A stretch of DNA of 64,000 nt from Silanimonas sp. (GCF_027531545.1 NZ_JAPZSC010000010.1:1-64000), one strand, 5' to 3'; shown: positions 41,390 to 50,245, numbered from the stretch's first letter. Numbers and translations: made by a program. Notes: a model not told the origin generated them from the letters alone.

Positions 41390-42153
41390 GCGCACTCGTG
41401 GCCGTGCAGCAACGCTTCCTAGACGCCCTGCTTGATGGCGGGTCGCAGGCGGCGGGCGACATCCGCGGCACGCCGCATTTCGCGATCGAGCGGCGGCTCG
41501 CGGTCTATGCCAACGCCTATCGGCGACGGCTGGCCGAGGCCTTGGCGTCGGTGTTCGAGCGCTGCGCGCAGATGCTGGGCGAAGACGCCTTCGACGCCCT
41601 GGCCCTCGCTTACGTCGAAGCCCATCCACCGCGCGATCGCTCGCTGGGCCGCTATGGCGTCGATTTTCCCGAGTGGCTTCGGGCTCGCAACCCTGAACTG
41701 GCCACCGCCGCCGGGGTGGCGACCATCGACGCCGGGCTCCGCCGCGCCTTCGACGCTGCCGATGCCGAACCGGTCGATCGGACAGCCTTGCTCGCGCTCC
41801 CCGTGGCCGCTTGGGCCGGCCTTCGCTTCGCGTGGGTGCCGGCGCTCGCCACTGGACAGGTCGACGCCGCGGCCATCGAACGCTGGCGCGAACCGGAGCA
41901 GCGCGGCGTGGAGGGCACCGACGCGTCGATCACCGCCATCGCCTTCTGGCGCCGCGACGGCCAAACCTTTTTCCGCAGCATGGCGTCCAGCGAAGCCCTG
42001 CTGCTCGAGCGCCTCCGGGGCGGCGCCACGCTGGCGGAAGCCTGCGCCGGCGAGGGCTTGCCGATCCCGCTCGAGGTCGCCGCCCCGGCACTCTTGTCGT
42101 GGATCGACGAGGGCTGGGTGGCGCGGCTCGCCGTCGATACCGACCCCATGTGA
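41386..42153 (+). CDS. bufC: DUF2063 putative DNA-binding-like protein, bufferin maturation partner
   Basis: A 255-residue protein from a GTG start. The N-terminal DUF2063 domain includes [16 protein letters not shown] and [47 protein letters not shown]. BufC-type proteins bind the precursor leader and bring it to the MNIO enzyme. The second half (residues ~100-250) is a helical/beta domain typical for the family. The stop overlaps the start of a degenerate EAL fragment as GTGA. Confidence 0.88.
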   Translation: MSALVAVQQRFLDALLDGGSQAAGDIRGTPHFAIERRLAVYANAYRRRLAEALASVFERCAQMLGEDAFDALALAYVEAHPPRDRSLGRYGVDFPEWLRARNPELATAAGVATIDAGLRRAFDAADAEPVDRTALLALPVAAWAGLRFAWVPALATGQVDAAAIERWREPEQRGVEGTDASITAIAFWRRDGQTFFRSMASSEALLLERLRGGATLAEACAGEGLPIPLEVAAPALLSWIDEGWVARLAVDTDPM

Positions 42154-42512
42154 GCACGACGACGCCCAGCGAACCGCTGCGTCATTCGCCCGGCCACGCC
42201 TCGATGGCCCAGCTCAAGCGGCTGCCGGTCGACGAGCTGGAGATCGACCGCTCCTTCGTGAAGAACCTCACGTCGGACGCCGAGGACGAGGCCATCGTGT
42301 CGGCGACGATCGCGCTAGCGCACCGGCTTGGTCTTCCCGTGGTGGCTGAAGGCGTCGAGGACGCGGCGACCGCCGAGCGACTCGCGGCCCTCGGCTGCGA
42401 CGAGATCCAGGGCTACGGCGTGGCCCGCCCGATGCCGGTCGCCGAACTGGTGGAATGGGTGGCGCGCCATCGCTCGGCGGTGCGCGCCTTCGTCAGTGGA
42501 CTTGCCGCATGA
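42150..42512 (+). pseudogene. EAL-domain fragment (C-terminal half only)
   Basis: Encodes about 120 residues if read from GTG 42150. From residue ~18 it matches the second half of an EAL phosphodiesterase domain: MAQLKRLPVDELEIDRSFV, IVSATIALAHRLGLPVVAEGVED and IQGYGVARPMPV. The first half, with the EAL motif and DDFGTGYSS, is missing, so it cannot hydrolyse c-di-GMP. It overlaps the bufC stop by 4 bases and the next gene start by 4 bases (ATGA at 42509), which could allow translation by coupling. Most likely it is the relic of a deleted GGDEF/EAL gene. Confidence 0.75.
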
Positions 42513-43572
42513 ACCGCTCGCGCGCGGTCAGGGTTCGTGCGTTCGTCCTCAATACCAGCCTCTCGCTCGCCTCCATCAGCGGCGCATCGACGGCACTAGC
42601 CGACCTGCCGTACTCGGGGCGCATCGACCTTCGCGCTGTCTCGGCCAGCGGCGGCGAGCCCTGGGCCGAAGGCGGCCCGTCCACGCAGCGCTACGCCTCC
42701 GGGCGCGACCTCCGGTTGGCGCACAGCGTGCTGGTGGTCGATTGGCAATCCGAAGCGAAGCCGCTCGACGCGCGGCTGGTGCTTCACGCCGCCGATGATC
42801 GCCCCGGCGTGGTCGACGCGACGGAGCTTCTCCTGCGCTGGAAACCGCTGCCCGACGGGCCCTGGCGAAGCAGCGTGCGCACTGGCGCGTTCTTCCCCGA
42901 GATCTCGCGAGAGAGCGGCGGCCTTGGCTGGACCCCGACGCGGGGGCTCTCGACCTCGGCCGGCAACGCCTGGATCGGCGAGGAGCTGCGCACGATTGGC
43001 GTCGAGGCGACCTGGAGCCGTGGACGAACCCGTTCCGCGAGATCGACGGCCGCGCCGGGGCCTGCGTGTTGCTCGGCCACGAGCACGCCGAGGGCTGGCG
43101 CAGCCGGCTGTGGCTGTACGACAACTTCGCCGATCCGAGCGTGCTGAAATCCGGGCAGTACGCATGGCATACGCGCTTCGCGCAAGGCCGGATCGAACGC
43201 CGCTGGGCAGGCGGCACCACGCTGGCGCTGCAGGCGATGGCCGGCACAACCGCGATGGGCCCACGCCGCCAGCTCGTCGTCGACAACGGCTACCGCGCGA
43301 TGAGCCTGCACCTCGACCGTGCGGCCGGCACCTGGCGCTGGGGTGTGCGGCTGGAGTGGTTCGACGTCTCCGACCGCGATGCCACGGCGGATGACCCGAA
43401 TGCCGAATCCGGTCGAGCCGCAGTGCTTCACCTCACGCGCCCTTTGGGCGCGTGGGAATCGGTGTTCGAAGCCAGCCGGGTCGACAGTTCGCGTGAGGCG
43501 AGGACACTCCTAGACCGCGCCCGCCGCAGGATCGACGGCAGCGTGTCGATCGCGCTGCGACGCGACTTCTGA
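42509..43572 (+). pseudogene. Frameshifted porin-like outer-membrane protein gene
   Basis: Reading starts at 42509 with a signal-like N terminus and ADLPYSGRIDLRAVS after it. The frame holds to about 43015 (RTIGVEATWSR), then drifts into Arg/Cys/Thr-rich nonsense and stops at 43147. The continuation is in another frame from about 43021 (WTNPFREIDGRAGACVLLGHEHAEGW) to 43572, ending in a typical barrel C terminus (SIALRRDF). The two pieces join naturally with a one- or two-base indel near 43010-43025. Either the gene is broken or the assembly has an error in this GC-rich spot. The family is not certain. Confidence 0.7.
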
Positions 43573-43580
43573 ACGCGACG

Positions 43581-44414
43581 TCAGTCGCCGGCACCACCCC
43601 GCAGCAGTTCGCCTGGCGCGACGCCCATCCGCGTCCGGAACACCCGCGCCAGGGCCGACGCGCTGCCGTAACCAACCTCGGCCGCGACCTGCTTGACCGG
43701 CCGGCCGCGGCGCAACGCCGCCTCGGCCAGCGCCAGCCGATAGCCGGCGAGGTAATCGCCCGGCGTCTGCCCGACCACGGCATGGAAATGCGCTGCAAAG
43801 CGTGCGCGCGACATGCCAGCCACCTCGGCCATCCGCTCCAGGGTCCATGGCTCGGCGGGCCGCGCATGCAGGGCCACCAGCACTTTCGACAGCTGCGCGT
43901 CGCCGAGCCCGGAGAAGGCGCCGCGCTCAACCAGGCCGGCGTCGAGCACATGCCGCAGTACGTGGATCAGCAGCAGCTCGGCCAGGCGATCGAGCGCCTG
44001 CTGGCGCCCGCAGTGGCCGCCTAAGGCTTCGTCGAACAGCAGGCGCGCGATGCCGTGCAGGGCCGGTGCGGCGGCGAGGTCGATCACCAGAGGCGAGGGC
44101 AATGAGCGCGACACCGGGTCGCCCGCGCCACCGCCGAAGCGCACCGTCGCGCACAGCAAAGTGGCCTCGCGGTCCTCGGGCACGAACAGGCGATGGGTCG
44201 TCGGCTTCGGGAACAGCACCAAGGCCGGACGCGGCAGCGGCTCGAACTCACCGCCCGCGCGCGGCGCGAGGAAGGCCTCTCCATCACTCACCAAATGGAG
44301 GTGCCCTACGCCATCGGCCTCGTCGAAGCCGGCCAGCCCGCACAGCGCGCCGGTGTGGAACACCGAGGCGGAGAGACGGAAGCGCTCGAGCAACGGGGCA
44401 AGACGGTCGGCCAT
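43581..44414 (-). CDS. AraC-family transcriptional regulator (cupin sensor)
   Basis: A 277-residue regulator. Residues ~5-170 form a cupin-like sensor domain (AraC_binding_2 type; LPRPALVLFPKPTTHRLF). The last ~100 residues hold two helix-turn-helix units: WTLERMAEVAGMSRARFAAHFHAVVGQTPGDYLAGYRLALA and VKQVAAEVGYGSASALARVFR. The start at 44414 (MADRLAPLLERFRLSASVFHTG) matches the usual opening; ATG 44432 is an alternative. It is divergent from a carboxymuconolactone-decarboxylase gene it probably controls. Confidence 0.88.
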   Translation of the reverse strand: MADRLAPLLERFRLSASVFHTGALCGLAGFDEADGVGHLHLVSDGEAFLAPRAGGEFEPLPRPALVLFPKPTTHRLFVPEDREATLLCATVRFGGGAGDPVSRSLPSPLVIDLAAAPALHGIARLLFDEALGGHCGRQQALDRLAELLLIHVLRHVLDAGLVERGAFSGLGDAQLSKVLVALHARPAEPWTLERMAEVAGMSRARFAAHFHAVVGQTPGDYLAGYRLALAEAALRRGRPVKQVAAEVGYGSASALARVFRTRMGVAPGELLRGGAGD

Positions 44415-44438
44415 GAGACTCTTGGTATGCATCAGTAG

Positions 44439-44457
44439 ACGATTAGGCGCCAATCGT
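44439..44457. promoter_or_regulatory. Palindromic operator between AraC regulator and CMD gene
   Basis: ACGATT (44439-44444) and AATCGT (44452-44457) are inverted repeats around AGGCGCC. The site lies in the ~100-base divergent gap, a natural operator for the AraC-type regulator. It is inferred from symmetry only. Confidence 0.45.
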
Positions 44458-44518
44458 ATCAGTGGCCTCGGCACAGTGGCGTCCGTGGACTCCCCCACGC
44501 CTTTCCGAGAGACCCGCC

Positions 44519-45064
44519 ATGACCCGCATCGCTCCCCTGAACCCCGCCGACGCCTCGCCCGCCATCGCCGAAACCCTGGCCGGCGTCAAAGCCAAGCTCG
44601 GCATGCTGCCGAACCTGATCACCACTTTCGCCCACTCGCCGGGCGCGCTGAACGGCTACCTCGCCCTGTCCGGCGCACTGGCCGACAGCCTGCTGGAGCC
44701 GCGCCAGCGCGAGATCGTCGCGCTCGCCGTCGGCCAGGCCAACGAGTGCGGTTACTGCCTCGCCGCGCACACCGCCATCGGCAAGGGTGCCGGGCTCAAC
44801 GGTGAGGCCATCGCCGCCGCGCGCCGCGGTGAAGGCACCAGCCCCGCCGACGCCGCCCTCGCCCGCTTCGCACGAGTGCTCACCGAGACCCGCGGCAACG
44901 CGACCGATGTCGATTACCAAGCCTTCCTCGCCGGCGGCTTCAGCCCGGCGCAGGCGCTCGACGTGGTGGCGCTGGTCGCGCTGAACACCCTGACCAACTA
45001 CACCAACCACTTGGCCGGCACCGTGGTCGATTTCCCGGCCGTGCCGCTTCAGCAGGCGGCCTGA
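44519..45064 (+). CDS. Carboxymuconolactone decarboxylase / AhpD-like family protein
   Basis: A 181-residue AhpD-core protein with the redox motif ECGYCLAAH (Cys77, Cys80, His84). Such proteins reduce peroxides or detoxify reactive species; a true decarboxylase is less likely with the CxxC present. MLPNLITTFAHSPGALNGYL near 29-48 is characteristic. A thioredoxin gene begins two bases after the stop and could supply electrons. It is expected to be controlled by the divergent AraC regulator. Confidence 0.88.
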   Translation: MTRIAPLNPADASPAIAETLAGVKAKLGMLPNLITTFAHSPGALNGYLALSGALADSLLEPRQREIVALAVGQANECGYCLAAHTAIGKGAGLNGEAIAAARRGEGTSPADAALARFARVLTETRGNATDVDYQAFLAGGFSPAQALDVVALVALNTLTNYTNHLAGTVVDFPAVPLQQAA

Positions 45065-45066
45065 CC

Positions 45067-45414
45067 ATGGGCGCGATCCGACACCTCGACGATCGCGACC
45101 TGCCCGCGGCCTTGGCGGAAAGCCGAGGCCCGGTGCTGGTCGACTTCCATGCCACGTGGTGCGGCCCCTGCCGCTCGCTGGCGCCCAGCCTCGACGCGCT
45201 GGCCAGCGAAACCGGCGAGCAGCTCGCGGTGATCAAGGTCGATATCGACCAAGCGCCTGCCGCTGCGAACGCCTTCGGCGTCCGAAGCGTGCCGACCCTC
45301 GTGCTGCTCGACGGCGGGTCGGTACGCGATGTACGCGTCGGCCTGCAGTCGCTGGCCCAGCTGCGCAGTTGGGTCGGCTGCGTGCTGCCGCCGTCCGCGA
45401 TGGCCCGCGCCTGA
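45067..45414 (+). CDS. Thioredoxin
   Basis: A 115-residue cytosolic thioredoxin with the active site WCGPC at 31-35 (Cys32, Cys35), preceded by VLVDFHAT, and the cis-Pro in VRSVPTLVLLDGG. No signal peptide. It is coupled to the AhpD-like gene (2-base gap), suggesting it reduces its CxxC centre. The C terminus adds a short Cys-containing tail (VGCVLPP). Confidence 0.9.
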   Translation: MGAIRHLDDRDLPAALAESRGPVLVDFHATWCGPCRSLAPSLDALASETGEQLAVIKVDIDQAPAAANAFGVRSVPTLVLLDGGSVRDVRVGLQSLAQLRSWVGCVLPPSAMARA

Positions 45415-45472
45415 GTCACCTTCTGACGAATCCACTGCTTTCCCTTCGCAACGAACCCAAGGAACACGAACG

Positions 45473-45961
45473 ATGAACCGCTTCCTCAAGACCTCCCTGC
45501 TCGCCACTGCGCTGGCCCTCGGCGCCGGCTTCGCCGCCGCCCCGGCTTTCGCCTACGACGAAGCATCCCCGGCCGCCATCAATGTCGATGCGGGCGTGAT
45601 CCTGCATGGCCATGACGCCGTGGCCTATCAGACCGAGAACCGCCCGGTGAAGGGCAACGCCGCCTTCAGCGCCACGCATGAGGGCGCGACGTACCACTTC
45701 GTCAGCGCCGCCAATCGCGATGCGTTCCTCGCCGACCCGGCGCGCTACGCTCCGGCCTATGGTGGCTTCTGCGCCATGGGTGCCGCGCTCGAGAAAAAGC
45801 TCGACATCGATCCGACGCAGTTCAAGGTCGTCGACGGCCGCCTGTACCTCAACGTCAATGCCGACGTGTTCACGGCTTGGGAGAAAGACATCCCGACCAA
45901 CATCAAGAACGCGAACCAGAATTGGCCGGGCATCAAGGACACGGCGCCGAACGCGCTCTGA
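45473..45961 (+). CDS. Exported YHS-domain protein
   Basis: A 162-residue periplasmic protein. The signal peptide (LLATALALGAGFAAAPAFA) is followed by a YHS domain: HGHDAVAYQTE, then GATYHFVSAANRDAFLADPARYAPAYGGFCAMGAA. YHS domains are thought to bind metals through Cys/His; here FCAMG has the one conserved Cys. It follows the thioredoxin gene by 58 bases, with GGAA upstream of the start. Function unknown; a redox or metal role is suggested by its neighbours. Confidence 0.82.
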   Translation: MNRFLKTSLLATALALGAGFAAAPAFAYDEASPAAINVDAGVILHGHDAVAYQTENRPVKGNAAFSATHEGATYHFVSAANRDAFLADPARYAPAYGGFCAMGAALEKKLDIDPTQFKVVDGRLYLNVNADVFTAWEKDIPTNIKNANQNWPGIKDTAPNAL

Positions 45962-45994
45962 TCCGCACACGTCCTGAAACCGGCGCGGCGTCCG

Positions 45995-46909
45995 TCACTC
46001 GAGTGGCAGCGCCGCGTCGGCGGCCCACTCCCACATCGAACCGTCGTAGTTGCGGGCGTCGATGCCGTGCTCGCGCAGCAGCTCGGTGACGAAGGCCGAG
46101 CGCACGCCGCCGGTGCAGTAGACGATGGCGGGCTGGCCCCCGGGTACGCCCGCCTCGTTCATTCGCGAACGCAGCGCCTCGCCGCGCAGCACGCTGCCGT
46201 CGGCATCGGAGAGGGTGCGCCAGTCCAGATGCACGGCGCGCGGCAAATGCCCACCGCGCGCTTCGCCGTAGGGCGTCGCGCCGTCGAATTCATCGCGGGC
46301 GCGCACGTCGATGAGAGTGATGTTCGGGTCGGCGAGCGCCCGTCGCACGTCAGCTTTCGTCGCCCGCGCGTGGAACTGCGGCCGCGCGGTGAACCCGCCC
46401 GAGCGTGCGGCGAAGTCCGGCCCGACCGACCATGCGTGCCCGGCCTCGCGCCAGGCAGCGCAGCCGCCGTCGAGCAAGTGCACTTTGTTCTTGCCGAGCA
46501 CGTCGAGCGTCCACGCCACCCGCGCTTCTTCGCCCCAGCGCTGGCCGCCGTCGCCGCAGACCAGCACGGGCCGCGCGTCGTCGACGCCCGCTTCGGCGAA
46601 ACGCCGTGCGAGGGCGTCGAGATCGGTGGGAAGACGCCCACCGGTCGCCGCGCCCTCCCGCGTGTCGTACCAGTCGAAGCGCGCGGCGCCGTCGATGTGG
46701 CCGCGGGCGAAGGCGATGAGGCCGCGGGTGTCGAGCACGGTCGCGGCGTTCTCCTCCACCAGAACGCGGGCGGTTTCGACGTCGACAAAACGCGAGGGCG
46801 CTGCGGCCGCATCGACCGCCACGGCAAGCGCGAGCACGCAGCCCGCGAACGCGAGCGCGTATGCTCGATCGCGGGCCGCTGGGGTCCTACACGCTTCGGG
46901 GTTGGGCAT
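45995..46909 (-). CDS. Exported two-domain sulfurtransferase (rhodanese)
   Basis: A 304-residue protein with a signal-like N terminus (AYALAFAGCVLALAVAVDAAAA) and two rhodanese domains. The first (about 38-150) has VLDTRGLIAFARGHIDGA; the second (about 165-300) has LIDVRARDEFDG, HLPRAVHLDWRTL and the active-site loop VYCTGGVRSA with the catalytic Cys. It moves sulfane sulfur, e.g. thiosulfate to cyanide, in the periplasm. The ATG at 46909 overlaps the ATG of the gene on the other strand, so the true start of one may lie further in. Confidence 0.85.
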   Translation of the reverse strand: MPNPEACRTPAARDRAYALAFAGCVLALAVAVDAAAAPSRFVDVETARVLVEENAATVLDTRGLIAFARGHIDGAARFDWYDTREGAATGGRLPTDLDALARRFAEAGVDDARPVLVCGDGGQRWGEEARVAWTLDVLGKNKVHLLDGGCAAWREAGHAWSVGPDFAARSGGFTARPQFHARATKADVRRALADPNITLIDVRARDEFDGATPYGEARGGHLPRAVHLDWRTLSDADGSVLRGEALRSRMNEAGVPGGQPAIVYCTGGVRSAFVTELLREHGIDARNYDGSMWEWAADAALPLE

Positions 46910-47318
46910 GCGCATCGTCAAGTGGTTCATCGCCGGCTTCATCGCCACGCTCATCTTCCACCAGGGCCTGCTCGGCCTGCTGTACCTGGCCGGCATCAGC
47001 CCGCGCGCGCCGTTCAATCTGGCGGCCACGTCACCGCTGGGCATCCCGGAAGTGCTGTCGCTGGCGTTCTGGGGCGGCGTGTGGGCCGTCGCGCTGGCGC
47101 CGCTGCTGGCAAAGCTCACCGCCTCGCGCTGGGGGCTGGGCTGGATGGTCGCCGGTGCCATCGGCCCGAGCGCGGTCGCACTGTTCATCGTTTTCCCGCT
47201 CAAGGGCATGCCGATGGCCGGCGGCTGGGACCCGAAGCTGATCATCGGCGCGCTGCTGCTCAACGGCGCGTGGGGTCTGGGCTGCGCGGTGGCGCTGCGG
47301 CTGATGCGCTCGCGCTGA
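46908..47318 (+). CDS. Small polytopic membrane protein
   Basis: A 136-residue protein with four hydrophobic segments (MRIVKWFIAGFIATLIFHQGLLGLL at the start), typical of short uncharacterised membrane proteins of proteobacteria. No active-site motif is visible. It overlaps the rhodanese start codon on the opposite strand and the last 59 bases of the glycosyltransferase gene. The coding call rests on the consistent TM pattern and codon use. Confidence 0.65.
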   Translation: MRIVKWFIAGFIATLIFHQGLLGLLYLAGISPRAPFNLAATSPLGIPEVLSLAFWGGVWAVALAPLLAKLTASRWGLGWMVAGAIGPSAVALFIVFPLKGMPMAGGWDPKLIIGALLLNGAWGLGCAVALRLMRSR

Positions 47319-48600
47319 CGCGCGCGCCCGCGGCCCACGACAGCGCGAGGCCGACCGCCACCAGCGCCCACTGCGCCGCGAGGGCCCACGGCGCGATGGC
47401 GAAGGCGGCCATGTCGTCGCGTGCGAGGTTCAAGCCGGTGGCGTAGCTGAAAAGCACGCCGAGCGCGGCCCACCACGGCCACGCGTGGCGAGTGAGCGCG
47501 GCGAACGGCAGGAACCACAGCAGGTACCACGGGTTGATCACCGGCGAGACGATCAGCAGCAGGCCGAACACCGGCACCCAGCTCTCCGGCGCGCCGTCGC
47601 CGACGCGCCGATAGATCCAAAGCATCAGCGCGGTGGCGAGCACGGCCATGCACAGCTTCGCTGCGGGCCAGCCGAGCAGCGGCGCGACCAGCGCAACGAG
47701 GCCCGGATTGAACTGCCAATACTCGGCGAACACGCGCAGGCCGGCGAGGTCGCTGCCGCCGTCGCTGCCCACGAGGAAGGGTGCGTACATCGCCGCCAGC
47801 AGCGCGGTCACGGCCAGCAAGCCGCGCCACTGCCGCACCAGCAGCCACGCGCCGAGCGCGGGCAGCGCGCTGGATTTCACCGCCAGCGCCACCGCGTAGG
47901 CCGCCGCGCTCGCCCACGGCGACGCCACCGCGCGCCACTGCCAGGCCAGCAGCAGCGCCAGCGCGACGAGCGCATCCGGGTGGCCGGTGAGCGCGACTTC
48001 CTTGAAGACCAGCGGCTGCGCCACGTACAGCAGCACGCGCGCCGGCCGCGCGTCGGCGAGCAGGCGCCACACGAGCAGCAGGTGCAGGGCCGCAACCAGC
48101 AGGCGCAGCGGAAGCTCATTCGCGCCGCCAAGCACATGGGCGGCAAAGAACAGCGCCTGCAGCGCCGGGCCGTAGATGGTCGGCACGTCTGCGTGGTTCA
48201 CCGAGCTCAAGACCGCGGCCATCTGCGGCGGCAGCGTCGCGTCGCCGTAGAACGCCGCAGGCGCCACGCCGTACGGCGAGCCCGACACCGCGGTGCGGTA
48301 GCCGTCCCACAGGTAGCGGAAATGGTCGTCCTCGTAGAGCGGCAGGCCGAACGCCCCGAGCGCGTGCGCGGCCAGCGCGAACAGCATCACCGCCGGGGCC
48401 GACCACGCGACGCAGCGCGACAGCGCCCACGCAGCCGTGCTTCCCACCATCACCAGCCCGAGAAACACGACCACGCTGCCGCTCAACGCGCCGCGCGACA
48501 GCGCCACCATCGCGACGGCGCTCAGCCACCACGCCAGCAGCGCCGCGGTGGGCGCGACGCGAGCGATCAAAGACCGGTGGTCCATCGGTCGTCCCGGCAT
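47260..48600 (-). CDS. Polytopic membrane glycosyltransferase (GT87/mannosyltransferase-like)
   Basis: A 446-residue protein with about ten membrane segments. An early acidic/aromatic block, LYEDDHFRYLWDGYR near 89-103, and ANELPLRLL / FKEVALTGHPDALV are those of polyprenol-phosphate-sugar-using C-type glycosyltransferases. Two starts are possible (48600, 48585). It sits 22 bases after a GT2 enzyme that could make its polyprenol-sugar donor. Product unknown. Confidence 0.78.
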   Translation of the reverse strand: MPGRPMDHRSLIARVAPTAALLAWWLSAVAMVALSRGALSGSVVVFLGLVMVGSTAAWALSRCVAWSAPAVMLFALAAHALGAFGLPLYEDDHFRYLWDGYRTAVSGSPYGVAPAAFYGDATLPPQMAAVLSSVNHADVPTIYGPALQALFFAAHVLGGANELPLRLLVAALHLLLVWRLLADARPARVLLYVAQPLVFKEVALTGHPDALVALALLLAWQWRAVASPWASAAAYAVALAVKSSALPALGAWLLVRQWRGLLAVTALLAAMYAPFLVGSDGGSDLAGLRVFAEYWQFNPGLVALVAPLLGWPAAKLCMAVLATALMLWIYRRVGDGAPESWVPVFGLLLIVSPVINPWYLLWFLPFAALTRHAWPWWAALGVLFSYATGLNLARDDMAAFAIAPWALAAQWALVAVGLALSWAAGARVSASASAAAPPRSPDPTRR

Positions 48601-48622
48601 CGTTCGACTCCGATGGGTGCGC

Positions 48623-49390
48623 TCATCCGCGCGGCAGCGCGCGCGGCGCTTTCACCGTCGTGAGCGTTGACCCCGCGCGGCGTTCCTCCCACCAGCAGCG
48701 CGCGACCATGCCGAGGATGCCGACGCCCGCGCCGATCACGCCGCGCACGGTGCCGCTGATTTTCGAACGCCCCAAGCGCACGCGCGTGTCCACCGCCACC
48801 TCGCGCACCGCCATCCGGCGCTGGGCGGCTTTCACCTGCATCTCAACCGTCCAGCCGAAGGCGACGTCGCGCATCGCCAGCCGGCGATACGCGTCCATGC
48901 GGATGGCGCGGAACGGCCCGAGGTCGGTGTAGCGCACGCCCCAGATTCCGCGGATCAAGGCCACCGCGAGACGATTGCCGAAACGCTGGGGCAGGGTCAG
49001 CGCGCCGGTTTCGGCGTGGCCCAACGTGCGCGAACCGATCACCAGATCGGCACCGGCCTCGATTTCAGCAATCAAGGCGCGCGCCTGGGCTTCCACCACC
49101 GAGCCGTCGGCATCCACAAACACCAGCACGTCGACCTCGCCGAGGGCCTGCACCGCGCGCTGGCAGGCGATGCCGTAGCCCGCCTGCTCCTCGCGCACGA
49201 CGATGGCGCCGGCACGGCGCGCGAGTGCACCGGTGTCGTCGCTCGAGCCGTTGTCGCAGACCGCGATCGCCGAAAACAGCGGCCGTCCCGCGGCGTCACG
49301 GCAGCGGGCCAAGCCCTCGACCACGCCGGTGATGGCGAGTGCTTCGTCGCGGGCCGGCAGCACCGCCCCGATGCGCAGCGGTGCGTCCAC
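48623..49390 (-). CDS. GT2 glycosyltransferase (polyprenol-phosphate sugar synthase-like)
   Basis: A 255-residue GT-A enzyme. The nucleotide-sugar site is LPARDEALAI near 9-18, then CDNGSSDDTG, FVDADGS (the DxD metal site) and LVIGSRTLG. TDLGPFRAIRMDAYRRL near 165 is typical of dolichyl/undecaprenyl-phosphate glucosyl- or mannosyltransferase-like proteins. A GTG start at 49390 is used; it comes 4 bases after the upstream stop. It probably feeds the adjacent polytopic glycosyltransferase. Confidence 0.82.
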   Translation of the reverse strand: MDAPLRIGAVLPARDEALAITGVVEGLARCRDAAGRPLFSAIAVCDNGSSDDTGALARRAGAIVVREEQAGYGIACQRAVQALGEVDVLVFVDADGSVVEAQARALIAEIEAGADLVIGSRTLGHAETGALTLPQRFGNRLAVALIRGIWGVRYTDLGPFRAIRMDAYRRLAMRDVAFGWTVEMQVKAAQRRMAVREVAVDTRVRLGRSKISGTVRGVIGAGVGILGMVARCWWEERRAGSTLTTVKAPRALPRG

Positions 49391-49394
49391 CGGC

Positions 49395-50234
49395 TCAGTA
49401 CCGGTAGCCGAGCTGCACCGACCAGAAGCGGCTCCTCGCCGTATTCCTGCCCTCGAACTTCGCGCCACCGCCTACCGACAGCGACCACGATTCCGCGAGC
49501 TGGAAGGCCAACCCAGCTTGGCCGAGGTCGTACTCCTCCTGCACCTCCGGGAAGCGCGCCGGGCTGAACCCCGGGCCGCCGATCTGCAGATCGCCATCGG
49601 AGCGCACCGACTGCAAACCCGCATAGCCCGACATGAAGTCCGTGAACGCATACGACGCCGAGAGGTCGGCGAACCACTCGTCCGGGATGTCGTTGCCGCG
49701 CGCGCGATAGCCCGCGCCACCGGCGATGGCGAAGCCGTTGTCGAAGCTGTAGCCGGCCAGGCCTTCGAGCTCGAAGCCGCTGCCGCCATCGCCAATCGCC
49801 GTGATCGCACCGGTCTCGTAGTCGCCCTCGATGATCGCCGCGACGCGCAGCGTCACCGCGGCGGGACCGTCGCGCCACGCCGCCCAACGCAGGCCGAGGC
49901 GGGTGTCGTTCAAGCCCGACAAACCGCCCTGCGGCGCGAGGCCGGGGTCGACGAGGAAATCGCTGCTGCCGTAGCTGGTTTGCAGGTCGAGCGTGAGGCG
50001 ATCAGTGAGGCCGTACGACCACGACAGGGCCGTGGTATCGAGGTCGAGGTCGGTGGGCAGGTCGAGCTCGGTGTCACCGGCGTAGAAACGGTCGGCGGTC
50101 TGGCTGCCGACGCCGAGCGTGAGTTCGCCGGAGCCCTCGGGCAGCGTCCACGGGTTCGCGGCCTGTGCACCAACGGGCGCCATCACCAGCAGGGCGAGCG
50201 CGAGGCGGTTCAATCGGGGGGTATGGCGGATCAT
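49395..50234 (-). CDS. Outer-membrane beta-barrel protein, DUF3187-like or transporter-like
   Basis: A 279-residue protein: signal peptide (LALALLVMAPVGAQA), then alternating amphipathic strands (GELTLGVGSQTADRFY, DRLTLDLQTSYGSS, LGLRWAAWRDG, FAIAGGAGYRARG) ending in FWSVQLGYRY, a C-terminal aromatic strand that suits the BAM insertion signal. Around 12 strands can be read. Substrate unknown. It lies in the middle of the minus-strand array, 11 bases after the small CxxC gene. Confidence 0.75.
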   Translation of the reverse strand: MIRHTPRLNRLALALLVMAPVGAQAANPWTLPEGSGELTLGVGSQTADRFYAGDTELDLPTDLDLDTTALSWSYGLTDRLTLDLQTSYGSSDFLVDPGLAPQGGLSGLNDTRLGLRWAAWRDGPAAVTLRVAAIIEGDYETGAITAIGDGGSGFELEGLAGYSFDNGFAIAGGAGYRARGNDIPDEWFADLSASYAFTDFMSGYAGLQSVRSDGDLQIGGPGFSPARFPEVQEEYDLGQAGLAFQLAESWSLSVGGGAKFEGRNTARSRFWSVQLGYRY

Positions 50235-50245
50235 GGTCGGCCCCT

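Noticed and set aside
41811-42512. A full-length EAL protein starting upstream within bufC
   Set aside because: Codons 41811-42150 belong to bufC in another frame, and translation in this frame is not EAL-like before about 42200.
43066-43572. Independent 168-residue gene
   Set aside because: It lacks a signal peptide or ribosome site and reads as the direct continuation of the upstream barrel gene after a frame change.
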